A stretch of DNA of 64,000 nt from Pseudomonadota bacterium (GTDB taxonomy: Bacteria; Pseudomonadota; Alphaproteobacteria; Caulobacterales; Caulobacteraceae): positions 372,001 through 436,000 of the forward strand of contig JAIUNU010000001.1 in the NCBI GenBank assembly GCA_020161365.1. The letters are read 5' to 3'. Of the stretch, positions 54,252 to 63,143 are shown piece after piece. Position 1 is the first letter of the stretch; each line of letters opens with the position of its first letter. Position numbers and translations under genes: made by a program. The notes below the pieces were generated by a model. That model saw only the letters and a program-made list of their open reading frames with translations, was not told where the DNA came from and made no database searches.

Positions 54252-55385
54252 ATGGCCGTCCTGACCGAAGAACAGACGATGCTGCGCGACGCCGCCAAGG
54301 GCTGGGCCAGCGAAAGCGCCCCCGTCGGCGCCCTGCGCAAGCTGCGCGATAGCAAGAGCCAGAAGACTTTCGATCCCGCCGCCTGGGCCGAGATGGGCCA
54401 GATGGGCTGGGCCGGCGTGATCGTGCCAGAAGCCTATGACGGCTCGGCGTTCGGTTATCTGGGCCTGGGCCTGATCCTGGAAGAGACCGGGCGCACCCTG
54501 GCCGCCTCACCGCTCCTGTCCACCGCGATGATCGCGGCGTCGGCTTTGCAACTGGGCGGCTCGGACGCTCAGAAGCAGGCGTGGCTGCCCAAGATCGCCA
54601 CCGGCGAAGCCGTGGCCACCCTCGCCATCGACGAAGGCTCACACCATGCGCCGGCGCGCACCGCCCTGTCGGCGACCAAGAGCGGCGCTGGCTATGTGCT
54701 GAACGGGACCAAGACCCTGGTTCTGGATGGCGAGGCCGCCGACCTGCTGATCGTCGCGGCGCGCACCGGCGGCCAGCCTGGCGATACGGCGGGCCTGACC
54801 CTGTTTGTCGTTCCCGCCGACACTGCCGGGGTCAGCCGCTCACACCTGTCGCTCATCGACTCGCGCGGCGCGGCCAAGATTGCCTTTGACGGCGTCGAGG
54901 TTGGCGCAGACGCGGTGCTCGGCGAGGTCGACAATGGCTGGGCCGTGTTGGAGCCGACCCTGGATCGCGCCTATGCCGGCCTCGCCGCCGAGATGCTGGG
55001 CAGCGCCAGCGCCGCCTTCGACATCACCCTGGACTATCTGAAGACCCGCACCCAGTTTGGCCAGGTCATCGGCACGTTCCAGGCCCTGCAGCATCGGGCC
55101 GCCAAATGGTTCACCGACCTGGAGACCACCCGCTCCTGCGTCGAGGCCGCTCTGGAAGCGCTGGACGCCGGCGCCGACAGCCGCGCGCTCGCGTCTCTCG
55201 CCAAGGCCAAGGCCAGCGAACTGGTGCATCTGGCGTCCAACGAGATGGTTCAGATGCACGGCGGCATCGGCATGACCGACGCCCATGACGCCGGCCTCTA
55301 CATGAAGCGCGCGCGCGTCACCGAGGCCCTGTTCGGCGGCGCCAGCTTCCATCGCGACCGTTACGCCCGACTTATGGGTTTCTAA
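54252..55385 (+). CDS. Acyl-CoA dehydrogenase, probable small subunit
   Basis: 377 residues. The R-T-Q-F-G-Q-V-I-G-T-F-Q-A-L-Q-H motif near residue 260-280 and Q-M-H-G-G-I-G-M-T are present. The C-terminal E-G-x-x-E-V box found in the first subunit is missing. GAGGAG lies 8 bases before ATG 54252. Complementary to the preceding gene, suggesting an obligate heteromer for acyl-CoA or steroid-like CoA oxidation. Confidence 0.9.
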   Translation: MAVLTEEQTMLRDAAKGWASESAPVGALRKLRDSKSQKTFDPAAWAEMGQMGWAGVIVPEAYDGSAFGYLGLGLILEETGRTLAASPLLSTAMIAASALQLGGSDAQKQAWLPKIATGEAVATLAIDEGSHHAPARTALSATKSGAGYVLNGTKTLVLDGEAADLLIVAARTGGQPGDTAGLTLFVVPADTAGVSRSHLSLIDSRGAAKIAFDGVEVGADAVLGEVDNGWAVLEPTLDRAYAGLAAEMLGSASAAFDITLDYLKTRTQFGQVIGTFQALQHRAAKWFTDLETTRSCVEAALEALDAGADSRALASLAKAKASELVHLASNEMVQMHGGIGMTDAHDAGLYMKRARVTEALFGGASFHRDRYARLMGF

Positions 55386-55505
55386 CCCCCCGTTCAGGGG
55401 ATAGGCCGCCGCGCCAGCCGCCGGATACCGTCGTTCGCGTAATGACGGACCGGCCGCCCGCGGTGGGCTTAGACGGTCGCCGGCTGCCGTCATGCGGAGC
55501 CGAAC

Positions 55506-56171
55506 ATGACCAAGACCTTGGCCACCCTCGCCGCGCTGGGCCTCGCCCTGAGCGCCACGACGACCTACGCCCAGACCCCGCTTCAAATGAGCTACCCCAC
55601 CGATGCGTCGATGACCTGCGAGCAGATCAGCGCGGAAATGGTGCGCATGGACCAGCTGATGGGCCTCTCGAACTCCGCGATCGCCAGCGCTGAAGGCGCC
55701 GCGCGCGGGGCCGAGACAGCGGCGAGCCTGGGCGTGAACGCCGCCCTCTACAGCGGGGCGCTCGGTCGCGTTCCGGGCCTTGGCATGTTCGCCAACGCCG
55801 CTGCGGCCCAGGCCAAGGCGGCCGCGGCCGCCAAAGCCCAACGCGAAGCCCAGAACATCCAGATCGCTCAGCAACGGCGCGCGGTGATGGGCGGCCTCTA
55901 TCAGGGCAAGTGCGCCGGCGCGCCGACCGCGACGGCGGTGTCGGCCACCTTGGCGACCGCACCGGCCTCGAGCAGCGCGCCGAACCTGCTGGCGACGACC
56001 CAGGATGTCGCGCTGCGCGCCTCGGCCTCGCCGACGGCGGCCGTGGTCGGCTCGGTCAAGGCGGGCGCATCAATCTATCCGACCGGGCAACGCAACGGCG
56101 TCTGGATGGAAGTTGACGACGAAAACGGCGCCCGTGGCTGGATGTCCTCGGCCTTCGCCAAAGCCAAATAG
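55506..56171 (+). CDS. Secreted protein with C-terminal SH3 domain
   Basis: 221 residues. A signal peptide (MTKTLATLAALGLALSATTTYAQ) is followed by a helical Ala-rich region (residues ~35-130, with one Cys pair, M-T-C-E-Q and G-K-C-A-G) and a bacterial SH3 domain at the end: V-A-L-R-A-S-A-S-P-T-A-A-V-V-G-S-V and N-G-V-W-M-E-V-D-D-E-N-G-A-R-G-W-M. Bacterial SH3 domains bind cell-wall peptides. No neighbour gives a clearer role. Confidence 0.82.
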   Translation: MTKTLATLAALGLALSATTTYAQTPLQMSYPTDASMTCEQISAEMVRMDQLMGLSNSAIASAEGAARGAETAASLGVNAALYSGALGRVPGLGMFANAAAAQAKAAAAAKAQREAQNIQIAQQRRAVMGGLYQGKCAGAPTATAVSATLATAPASSSAPNLLATTQDVALRASASPTAAVVGSVKAGASIYPTGQRNGVWMEVDDENGARGWMSSAFAKAK

Positions 56172-56338
56172 ACCTCCGGCCGGATCGCGCGGCGGCGCGA
56201 TCTTCATGCCGCGCGACGCAAGGGCTCCGCCTTCAGGGTAGCTGGCGGGCCTGCTGCGTGGGAGCAGGCCACACGCTCTTCTCGCCCCGGGATAAGGCGT
56301 GGACCTGAAGCGCCGGAACCGCCGCCCGCGCCATCGGT

Positions 56339-56370
56339 TCTTCCTTGCGATTCCCCGATCGCAAGGAAGA
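56339..56370 (+). promoter_or_regulatory. SD-sequestering hairpin (candidate translational switch)
   Basis: A 13-bp perfect stem, TCTTCCTTGCGAT / ATCGCAAGGAAGA, with a 6-base loop. The ribosome-binding AAGGAAGA is the right arm and lies 6 bases before ATG 56377. In the folded RNA the SD is fully paired, so translation should be low unless the stem opens, for example on warming. Confidence 0.75.
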
Positions 56371-56376
56371 CCTCCC

Positions 56377-56877
56377 ATGCAAGACACCCTTCACGACAAG
56401 GCCGAAGCCGAACGCCGGCTCTGGAAGGAAATCGACGATGTCCGGTTCGGCATGCTCGGCGTCCCGGCCAGCAGCGACCACTTTCAACCCATGACTGCTT
56501 TCGCCGAACCCGACGATAACGCGCTGTGGTTCTTCACGAATGAGGACAACGGCCTGATCCGCGCCGTGGGCGAGGGTCATGACGCGGCGATGTTCATCGT
56601 TCAGGCCAAGGATCAGGACTATCAGGCCTGCATCGGCGGTCGCCTGACCGAAGACAAGGACCGCGCCCGGATTGAGCGCTACTGGAATCCCATGGTCGCG
56701 GCCTGGTTTCCGCGCGGCAAGGACGACCCCAGCCTGACCCTGCTGCGCTTCGACATGATCGACGCCGAGACCTGGGCTTCCAAGGGCGGCGTTCGCTTCG
56801 CCTGGGAGATCGCGAAGGCCAATCTGACGGGCGACACCCCGGATGTGGGCCGGCAGGAACACATCAACCTGGCCTAG
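56377..56877 (+). CDS. PNPOx-like fold general-stress protein
   Basis: 166 residues from ATG 56377. A split-barrel flavin-binding fold of the pyridoxamine-phosphate-oxidase-like general stress group: R-F-G-M-L-G-V-P, P-M-T-A-F-A, L-W-F-F-T-N-E-D-N-G-L, A-W-F-P-R-G-K-D-D-P. The family binds FMN or FAD, and members are induced by stress in other bacteria. A stable hairpin covers its ribosome binding site, so translation is probably regulated. It ends at a clear terminator. Confidence 0.88.
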   Translation: MQDTLHDKAEAERRLWKEIDDVRFGMLGVPASSDHFQPMTAFAEPDDNALWFFTNEDNGLIRAVGEGHDAAMFIVQAKDQDYQACIGGRLTEDKDRARIERYWNPMVAAWFPRGKDDPSLTLLRFDMIDAETWASKGGVRFAWEIAKANLTGDTPDVGRQEHINLA

Positions 56878-56901
56878 GCTTTCCGCCTCTCGATATCTCT
56901 C

Positions 56902-56930
56902 GAGCCGCCCGAAAGGGCGGCTCTTTCTTT
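56902..56930 (+). terminator. Rho-independent terminator after the stress gene
   Basis: A 9-bp perfect stem GAGCCGCCC / GGGCGGCTC with a GAAA loop is followed by TTTCTTT. Confidence 0.92.
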
Positions 56931-56980
56931 ATCTGGACTGAGGGACAATATGTAGTCTGCAGCCACGCCTAGACCACTAA

Positions 56981-56994
56981 GTCGGGCACCCGAC
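56981..56994. promoter_or_regulatory. Inverted repeat upstream of the Crp/Fnr gene
   Basis: GTCGGG-CA-CCCGAC, a 14-bp dyad 161 bp before the Crp/Fnr start. Also 57136-57151 holds paired GANTC sites (GAATC-N6-GATTC). These are the visible candidate control elements in this 277-bp gap. Confidence 0.4.
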
Positions 56995-57154
56995 AAATCG
57001 CGGAAAGTTCAGCAAAAGCGATTGAGGGAAACTGCTGCGGACTCTTCTGCTTTTATACCTCATCAGACGCGCCTGTGTCGGCTAAGCGACGGCATCTGTT
57101 CTCCACTTCATCTAAGGCTTGCAACCCTTGCCGTAGAATCACGTTCGATTCCGC

Positions 57155-57871
57155 ATGACTGGGCCCTTGCCGATCTTGATGAACCGTTTTCTTTCAGCCC
57201 TGCCCGCGGACGACAAGGCGCTCCTAGCGCCGCATCTGTCTCCAGTCGAACTGGAAAAGGGCCGCCTGCTCTACGATCCCGGCGACGTGATTGATCAGGT
57301 CTATTTCCCAGCGCACTGCGTGATCTCGCTGATGACCCTGATGGAGAATGGCGCGGCGATCGAGTCAGCCACCATCGGGCGGGAAGGCGCGCTCGGCCTG
57401 ATGGCCGCTGCTGGTCCCCGCCAGTCCTTGAGCCGGGCGGTCGTACAGGCGCCGGGCGGAGCCTTCCGGATGGCCGCTCAAAGCCTGAACGAGGCTTGGA
57501 ACCGCAGCGCCTCGCTCAGGGACATGGTGGACCGCCACAACGAGGCGCTGTTCGGGCACGCGATCCAATCTGCGGCCTGCAACGCGCTCCATCCCGTCGA
57601 GGCTCGGTTCTGCCGCTGGCTCCTGTCGTACCAGGACCGCATCGACACCAACACCATCAGCCTGACCCAGGAATTCCTGGCTGACATGCTGGGCGTTCAA
57701 CGGACGACCGTGACGGCCGTCGCGCGAACGCTCCAGGACAAAGGACTGATCCGCTATCGACGCGGCGTGGTCGACATCCTCGACCGCGAGGGTCTCAAAG
57801 GCCTCGCCTGTGAATGCTACGGCACGGTCCGGCGGGGCTACGAACGGCTGCTGCCGGCGTCGTTCGCCTAG
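57155..57871 (+). CDS. Crp/Fnr-family transcription regulator
   Basis: 238 residues (or 230 from Met 9). A cyclic-nucleotide-binding-type sensor domain: L-E-K-G-R-L-L-Y-D-P-G-D-V-I-D-Q-V-Y-F-P near residue 33 and I-G-R-E-G-A-L-G-L near 74. The C-terminal helix-turn-helix is T-Q-E-F-L-A-D-M-L-G-V-Q-R-T-T-V-T-A-V-A-R near 172. The phosphate-binding-cassette Arg/Ser of true CRP is absent, and there is no Fnr cysteine cluster, so the effector is unknown. No SD precedes ATG 57155. Confidence 0.9.
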   Translation: MTGPLPILMNRFLSALPADDKALLAPHLSPVELEKGRLLYDPGDVIDQVYFPAHCVISLMTLMENGAAIESATIGREGALGLMAAAGPRQSLSRAVVQAPGGAFRMAAQSLNEAWNRSASLRDMVDRHNEALFGHAIQSAACNALHPVEARFCRWLLSYQDRIDTNTISLTQEFLADMLGVQRTTVTAVARTLQDKGLIRYRRGVVDILDREGLKGLACECYGTVRRGYERLLPASFA

Positions 57872-59298
57872 CGGCGACGGACCGGCGCAGGCGCGTGCGC
57901 GAGGCGCAGCAGGTTCGCTGCGCCCGGCGCGCCAAACGGCGTGCCCGCGACGACCAACAGCCTCTCCCCCGGCGCCACGAGGCCCAACTCCAGCGCCTTG
58001 TTGGAGGCGTCCGTCGTCACGACTTCCAGGCTGTCCGGCTGGGCGCTGACCCGGGCCTCTACGCCCCAGACCAGACACATCCGACGCACCGCGTTGATCT
58101 CAGGCGACAGGGCCAGCACCGGCTGCAAGGGCCGCTCGCGCGCGAGGCGACGCGCCGTGGCCCCGGTGGTGGTGAAGGCCACCAGGCACTTGGTCGACCC
58201 GGCCTTGGCCGCGCCGGCGGCGGCGACCACCAGAACGTCGGCGTCGACGTCGCCGTGGCTCTGTTCGGCGAACATCAGCTCAGGCCAACGCGGATCGCGC
58301 TCAACCCGCTCGATGATGCGGTTCATCATTGAGACCGCCTCCTCCGGATAGTCCCCGGCGGCGGACTCGGCCGACAGCATCACAGCGTCCGCGCCCTCAT
58401 AGACCGCGTTGGCGACATCGGACGCCTCGGCCCGCGTCGGGGTGGGCGAACTGGTCATCGACTCCAGCATCTGAGTGGCGACGATCACCGGGATGCCCCG
58501 CTCACGCGCGGCGCGAAGAATTTCCTTCTGGGCGACCGGCACCTCCTCGGGCGCCATTTCGACACCGAGGTCGCCGCGCGCCACCATGACGCCGTCACAG
58601 AGGTCGAGGATCGGCCCCAGCACCTTCAGCGCCTGCGGCTTTTCGATCTTGGCCAGCACCGCCGCGCGGCCCTCCACGATCCGTCGCAGCTCAGCCATGT
58701 CTTCCGGGGCCTGCACGAACGACAGCGCCACCCAGTCCACGCCCAGGCGCAGAGCGAAGGCCAGATCCTCGCGGTCCTTGGCGGTCAGGGGCGACATCGG
58801 GATCACGACGTCAGGCACCGCCACGCCTTTGCGTTCCGATAGCTTGCCGCCGTTGACGACCGTGGTGTCGGCGTAACCAGGCCCTGCCTCGGTCACCGTC
58901 ATCCGCAACTTACCGTCGTCCAGCAGCAAGGTCGCGCCCGGCCGCATGGCCGTGAGGATCTCCGGGTGAGGCAGATGCACGCGCGTGGAGTCGCCCGGCG
59001 TGGGATCGCTGTCGAACCGAAACGCCTGGCCCGGCTTCAGCATCACCGGACCATCGGCGAACTTGCCGACACGCAGCTTGGGCCCCTGCAGGTCGGCCAG
59101 CACGCCCAGCGGGCGATCGACGACCTTCTCCGCCTCGCGGATAGCCGCATAGACAGCCGCGTGGGTTTCGTGCGCCCCGTGGCTGAAGTTCAGGCGAAAG
59201 ACGTCCGCCCCGGCCTTGGCCAGGGTGACGATCATCTCAGGCGAGCTCGACGCCGGACCCAGGGTGGCGACGATGCGAGAGCGACGGGCGCGGATCAT
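57868..59298 (-). CDS. pyk: Pyruvate kinase
   Basis: 476 residues. Converts phosphoenolpyruvate and ADP to pyruvate and ATP, the exit of the Entner-Doudoroff/lower glycolysis. Signatures: N-F-S-H-G, the catalytic Lys in I-E-K-P-Q-A-L, the metal/nucleotide motif M-V-A-R-G-D-L-G-V-E-M near 246, and S-S-P-T-P-T-R-A-E-A-S-D-V-A-N-A-V. Stop codon shared with the convergent Crp/Fnr gene (CTA/TAG). Only 19 bp separate it from the glucosidase stop. Confidence 0.97.
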   Translation of the reverse strand: MIRARRSRIVATLGPASSSPEMIVTLAKAGADVFRLNFSHGAHETHAAVYAAIREAEKVVDRPLGVLADLQGPKLRVGKFADGPVMLKPGQAFRFDSDPTPGDSTRVHLPHPEILTAMRPGATLLLDDGKLRMTVTEAGPGYADTTVVNGGKLSERKGVAVPDVVIPMSPLTAKDREDLAFALRLGVDWVALSFVQAPEDMAELRRIVEGRAAVLAKIEKPQALKVLGPILDLCDGVMVARGDLGVEMAPEEVPVAQKEILRAARERGIPVIVATQMLESMTSSPTPTRAEASDVANAVYEGADAVMLSAESAAGDYPEEAVSMMNRIIERVERDPRWPELMFAEQSHGDVDADVLVVAAAGAAKAGSTKCLVAFTTTGATARRLARERPLQPVLALSPEINAVRRMCLVWGVEARVSAQPDSLEVVTTDASNKALELGLVAPGERLLVVAGTPFGAPGAANLLRLAHAPAPVRRR

Positions 59299-59317
59299 GC
59301 CGTCGCTCCTTCCAAGG

Positions 59318-61783
59318 CTAGATGGGACAGAAGGCGTCGCCCTCGTTCGAAGTCAGGCGGATCTCGGTGAACGACAGCGTCAAAGCCCCTGCTGTCCAGA
59401 GTCCGAACGGGGACGAAATGTGCGCCATGTCCGCGCCCTTGGCTTGGAAGCAGGAAAGTTTGATCTTGGCCGTACGCCATTCGCCCGTTTTCGCACCTGA
59501 CAACGTTGACGTTACGTCTACCGTCGCGCGGCAGGATTCGCCACAGGTTAGGCTGAGTGACACCGGTTTCTTCGGGGCGGCGTCGACGCGGTAGCGGATC
59601 ATCAGGGCCATATCGCCCGTGGTCTGGCGTGACAGGTCGACCGAGGGTCCGTTGACGCCGACGACGCCGGGGCCCTCGCCGCTCCAGATCGCCTGGCGCG
59701 CGTTTTCTTGCGCGCCAGCGTCGATGGTCTTCAGCGACGCAGCGCCCGACGCGCTGATCATCCACGGCGCCGGCGTGCGTCCATCGACGAAGTAGCGGTC
59801 GACATTGGTGGCTGCAGAGGCCACGCCCGGCTCTTCCGTCAAACGGGCGACCTTGCCGGGCTTGGCGTAGCTGAGCCCATAGCCATAGGCGAACAGCGGA
59901 TCATAGCCGGGATCACCCACATTGATCGGCTCCTGGTCGGCGCGCTTGGGCCAGGAGAAGGATAGCTTGCCCTGGAAGTCATGGCGGGGCTTGCCGGCCT
60001 TATCGCCGATCAGCACGTCTGCGACGCCGCCGCCCTCCGAACCCGGCAACCACGCCGCGACGAACGCATCGGACGCGTTCAGCTCGGGGTTGGTCCACAG
60101 GGGCCGCCCGCTCAGGAACACCGACACCACCGGGATACCCGCGGCCTTCAGCCTCTTCAGCAACGTCAGATCGCGCTTGTCGCCGGCCTGGTATTCGATG
60201 CTGGTGATGTCGCCCTGGAACTCGGCATAGGGGTTCTCGCCAAAGACTACGATCGCCACGTCCGGCTTCTTCTGGAAGTCGCCCGCCACCGACAGTTCGG
60301 CGCTGCCGCCGCCCGCCTTCACGGCCTCGGCGACGCCGGCATAGATCGACTGGCCGTGCGGAAAGTCGCTGTTCTTGTTGCCTGTGCCCTGCCAGGTCAG
60401 GGTCCAGCCGCCGGAGGCCTTGCCGATGTCGTCGGCGCCGTCGCCCGCCACCAGCACATGGGCCGAGCTCTTCAGCGGCAGCACGCCCTCGTTCTTCAGC
60501 AACACCAGAGACTTGCGCACCGCCTCGCGGGCCACAGCCCGATGCTCGGGCGCGCCCAGCAGGTCGAGCCTGCCTTCCAGGGGGCGCTTGTTGCCGAACA
60601 GCCCCGCCTTGACCTTGACCCGCAGGATACGGCGGACGGCGTCGTCAAGCCGCGCCATGGAGATCTGCCCCGCCTTCACCTGCGCGAGGGTGTTCTCATA
60701 CAGGCCCTTCCAGCTGTCGGGGGCCATCATCATGTCCATGCCCGCATTGTAGGCCTGGGCGCAGCTGGTATTGGTGCAGCCCTCAACCTGGCCGTGGGCG
60801 TTCCAGTCGCCGACGACGAAGCCTTCAAAGCCCATCCGCCCCTTCAACACGTCGGTCAGGAGGCTCTTGTTGCCAGTGTGCTTGACGCCGTTCCAGCTGG
60901 AGAACGAGACCATCACCGACAGGATTCCGGCCTCGATCGCGGGCGGGTAGCCGGCATTGTGCAGGCGGACAAGGTCGGCCTCGGAGATCTTGGCGTCGCC
61001 CTGGTCGCGGCCGTTCTCGGTGCCGCCGTCGGCCAGGAAGTGCTTGGCCGAGCCGGCCACGTGTCCCGCCGCCAGCGGCCTGCCGGCCTCCAGCGCGCCC
61101 TGCAGGCCAAGGGTCATGGGCCCGGAATAGGCCTTCACGATCTCCGGATCCTCGCCATAGCCCTCGTAGGCGCGGCCCCAGCGCTCGTCGCGCGGCACGG
61201 CCACCGTCGGCCCAAAGGTCCAGTCCGCGCCGGTCGCGGCCATTTCCCTGGCGGTGGCCTCGCCGATGCGGCGAATGAGGTCCGGATCACGCGCGGCGCC
61301 CAGCCCGACATTGTGCGGGAAGATCGTGGCGCCCACGACATTGTTGTGGCCGTGCACGGCGTCGACGCCGAAGATGATCGGGATCTCCTGGCGCTCTCCC
61401 CGCTTCTCCAGGGCCGCCATCCGAAAGGCCCGGATCCACTCGATCCAACGCTGAGCGGTCGCGCGGTCGTTGCCGTCCGGGGCGGAGTTGCCCCCGACCA
61501 GCACCGAGCCCAAGCGGTACTGCTTCAGTTCCTCGGGCGTGATCGAGGCGCCGTCGGCCTGGATGGTCTGGGCGACCTTCTCCTCGACAGTCATCTGACT
61601 CATCAGGTCGGTGATGAAGGCCTCGGTCTTGGCGTCCGTGATCGTCTTGGGGCTGGCGGCCTTGGGCCAGACAGCAGGGTTCGCGGTGGCGCTCGGCGGC
61701 GTCTGGGCCAAGGCCCCGCCCGTTGATCCACAGGCGATCGTCAGGGCCAGGGCGGAAGCGAAGGCGAAACGGCGCGGAGGCAT
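59318..61783 (-). CDS. Secreted GH3 exo-beta-1,4-glucosidase
   Basis: 821 residues. Signal peptide M-P-P-R-R-F-A-F-A-S-A-L-A-L-T-I-A-C-G with C-G suggesting a lipoprotein or a Sec signal. The catalytic (beta/alpha)8 domain has the nucleophile Asp in G-F-V-V-G-D-W-N-A-H-G and K-H-F-L-A-D-G-G-T-E-N-G-R-D. The GH3 C-terminal domain follows (D-V-A-I-V-V-F-G-E-N-P-Y-A-E). A galactose-binding-like module of about 180 residues is at the end. Releases glucose from cello-oligosaccharides. Controlled by the LacI operator at 62022. Confidence 0.93.
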   Translation of the reverse strand: MPPRRFAFASALALTIACGSTGGALAQTPPSATANPAVWPKAASPKTITDAKTEAFITDLMSQMTVEEKVAQTIQADGASITPEELKQYRLGSVLVGGNSAPDGNDRATAQRWIEWIRAFRMAALEKRGERQEIPIIFGVDAVHGHNNVVGATIFPHNVGLGAARDPDLIRRIGEATAREMAATGADWTFGPTVAVPRDERWGRAYEGYGEDPEIVKAYSGPMTLGLQGALEAGRPLAAGHVAGSAKHFLADGGTENGRDQGDAKISEADLVRLHNAGYPPAIEAGILSVMVSFSSWNGVKHTGNKSLLTDVLKGRMGFEGFVVGDWNAHGQVEGCTNTSCAQAYNAGMDMMMAPDSWKGLYENTLAQVKAGQISMARLDDAVRRILRVKVKAGLFGNKRPLEGRLDLLGAPEHRAVAREAVRKSLVLLKNEGVLPLKSSAHVLVAGDGADDIGKASGGWTLTWQGTGNKNSDFPHGQSIYAGVAEAVKAGGGSAELSVAGDFQKKPDVAIVVFGENPYAEFQGDITSIEYQAGDKRDLTLLKRLKAAGIPVVSVFLSGRPLWTNPELNASDAFVAAWLPGSEGGGVADVLIGDKAGKPRHDFQGKLSFSWPKRADQEPINVGDPGYDPLFAYGYGLSYAKPGKVARLTEEPGVASAATNVDRYFVDGRTPAPWMISASGAASLKTIDAGAQENARQAIWSGEGPGVVGVNGPSVDLSRQTTGDMALMIRYRVDAAPKKPVSLSLTCGESCRATVDVTSTLSGAKTGEWRTAKIKLSCFQAKGADMAHISSPFGLWTAGALTLSFTEIRLTSNEGDAFCPI

Positions 61784-61834
61784 GGGCGATCCTTGAGGGG
61801 TGTCCGTCTTGCGGAGCGATGTCGTGAAGAAAGG

Positions 61835-61871
61835 CGCTCGGCGCGGCGCTTGCGGGGTACCGCGCCGAGCG
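61835..61871 (-). other. Leader hairpin of the glucosidase mRNA
   Basis: A 12-bp perfect stem CGCTCGGCGCGG / CCGCGCCGAGCG with a 13-base loop, 52 bases before the GH3 ATG. On the minus strand it is followed by CCTTTCTTC, a short pyrimidine-rich stretch, so it may act as an attenuator or simply end readthrough from the LacI gene. Confidence 0.6.
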
Positions 61872-62021
61872 AAGAAAAGCGGTTCAGGTCCGCTTGGAGG
61901 GGAGTGATCGTGCGCACAGGGCGCGACAGCCGCTGGACTGGCCAGGCGAGGTCATGGCGTTTCCTCCTAACGCCGCCTTGTCTTGGCGACTGTCTTGATC
62001 ATGGCGATCTCACGTTGATCG

Positions 62022-62035
62022 GACAGCGCTGTCAA
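62022..62035 (-). promoter_or_regulatory. LacI-type operator at the glucosidase promoter
   Basis: The perfect palindrome GACAGCGCTGTC at 62022-62033, with a central CG typical of LacI-family sites, overlaps a TTGACA (-35) on the minus strand at 62030-62035. A repressor bound here would block the glucosidase promoter. No good -10 could be fixed. Confidence 0.65.
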
Positions 62036-62077
62036 GAAGATTATGATCACGGTAACATAGCGCCATCAGTCTCTCGC

Positions 62078-63097
62078 TCAGCGAGACGCGGGGCCGGTGG
62101 ACTCGCGCACGACCAGTTCGAAGTCGAGCAGCCGCGAGGGCGGCGGCGCCCCCTCCTCCCGCTCGACACCCTGCATCAGCATGTCGGCGGCGGCGCCGGC
62201 CATGGCGTGGATCGGCTGCCGGACGGTGGTGAGCTGCGGCCAGGTGATCTTCGCGCCGGGGGTGTCATCGAAGCCGGCGACCGAGAGTTGGGACGGGACG
62301 TCCAGGCGCAGACGGTTGGCGACCGCCATCACCCCCAGCGCCATGTCGTCGTTGGAAGCGAACACCGCCGTCGGCCTGTCGGATCCGCCCAGCAGCTTCT
62401 CGGCGGCCTCAAAGCCTGACCTGAACGAGAACCAGCCCTGCTCCACCCGATTGTCGCGAACCAGCAAGCCGCTGTCGCGCATGGCGTCGAGGAACCCCTG
62501 ATGACGCAGATGCGAAGCGCCGTGATCCGGGTGGCCGATGATGAAGCCGATATCCTTGTGGCCAAGATCGATCAGATGCTTGGTCATCTCGTAGGCCGCC
62601 AGGCGATCGTCCATGCTAACCCACGGCGCCCGGTCCAGATCGCCGCCGGGGGCGATGCGGACATAGGCCACGCCTTCACGCTCCAGCGCAGCCAACACCA
62701 CCGGGTGGTCGCTGAGCGGGGGCGTAAGGATCACGCCGTCCATGCGAAGGGTCGCCAGCATCGGCGCCACCTGGTTCTCGACGTCCGCCGTCGAGTCGAT
62801 CGGCTCGACGATCAGGTGAAAACCTTCCTGGCGACAGCGCGCGATCGCGCCCAACTGCACGTCGGTGACGTAACCTGGGCTGGGGTTATCGAAGAAGACA
62901 CCGATCAGATAGGCCTTAGACCCGGCCAGGCTACGTGCGGAGATGTTGGGCCGATAGTTCAGCGCGGCCACGGCGGCCTGCACCCGGTCGCGGGTGTCGG
63001 CCTTGACGTTGGGCTCGCGATTGAGGACCCGCGAAACGGTCTTGATCGAGACTCCGCTTTCGCGGGCCACGTCGTGGATCGTGACTTTGGCGCTCAA
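62078..63097 (-). CDS. LacI-family transcription regulator
   Basis: 339 residues with TTG start at 63097 (M-S-A-K-V-T-I-H-D-V-A-R-E-S-G-V-S). The helix-turn-helix and hinge helix are at 5-65 (S-I-K-T-V-S-R-V-L-N and R-S-L-A-G-S-K). The periplasmic-binding-like sensor domain follows (G-V-F-F-D-N-P-S-P-G-Y, then F-A-S-N-D-D-M-A-L-G-V and V-A-G-F-D-D-T-P). It lies between glk and the glucosidase and matching operators flank it, so it very probably regulates this sugar block, sensing a glucose-derived metabolite. Confidence 0.93.
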   Translation of the reverse strand: MSAKVTIHDVARESGVSIKTVSRVLNREPNVKADTRDRVQAAVAALNYRPNISARSLAGSKAYLIGVFFDNPSPGYVTDVQLGAIARCRQEGFHLIVEPIDSTADVENQVAPMLATLRMDGVILTPPLSDHPVVLAALEREGVAYVRIAPGGDLDRAPWVSMDDRLAAYEMTKHLIDLGHKDIGFIIGHPDHGASHLRHQGFLDAMRDSGLLVRDNRVEQGWFSFRSGFEAAEKLLGGSDRPTAVFASNDDMALGVMAVANRLRLDVPSQLSVAGFDDTPGAKITWPQLTTVRQPIHAMAGAAADMLMQGVEREEGAPPPSRLLDFELVVRESTGPASR

Positions 63098-63143
63098 TTC
63101 CGTCCCTCACCGCCCCGATTCGTTCGGTTCGGCGCGTACTTAG

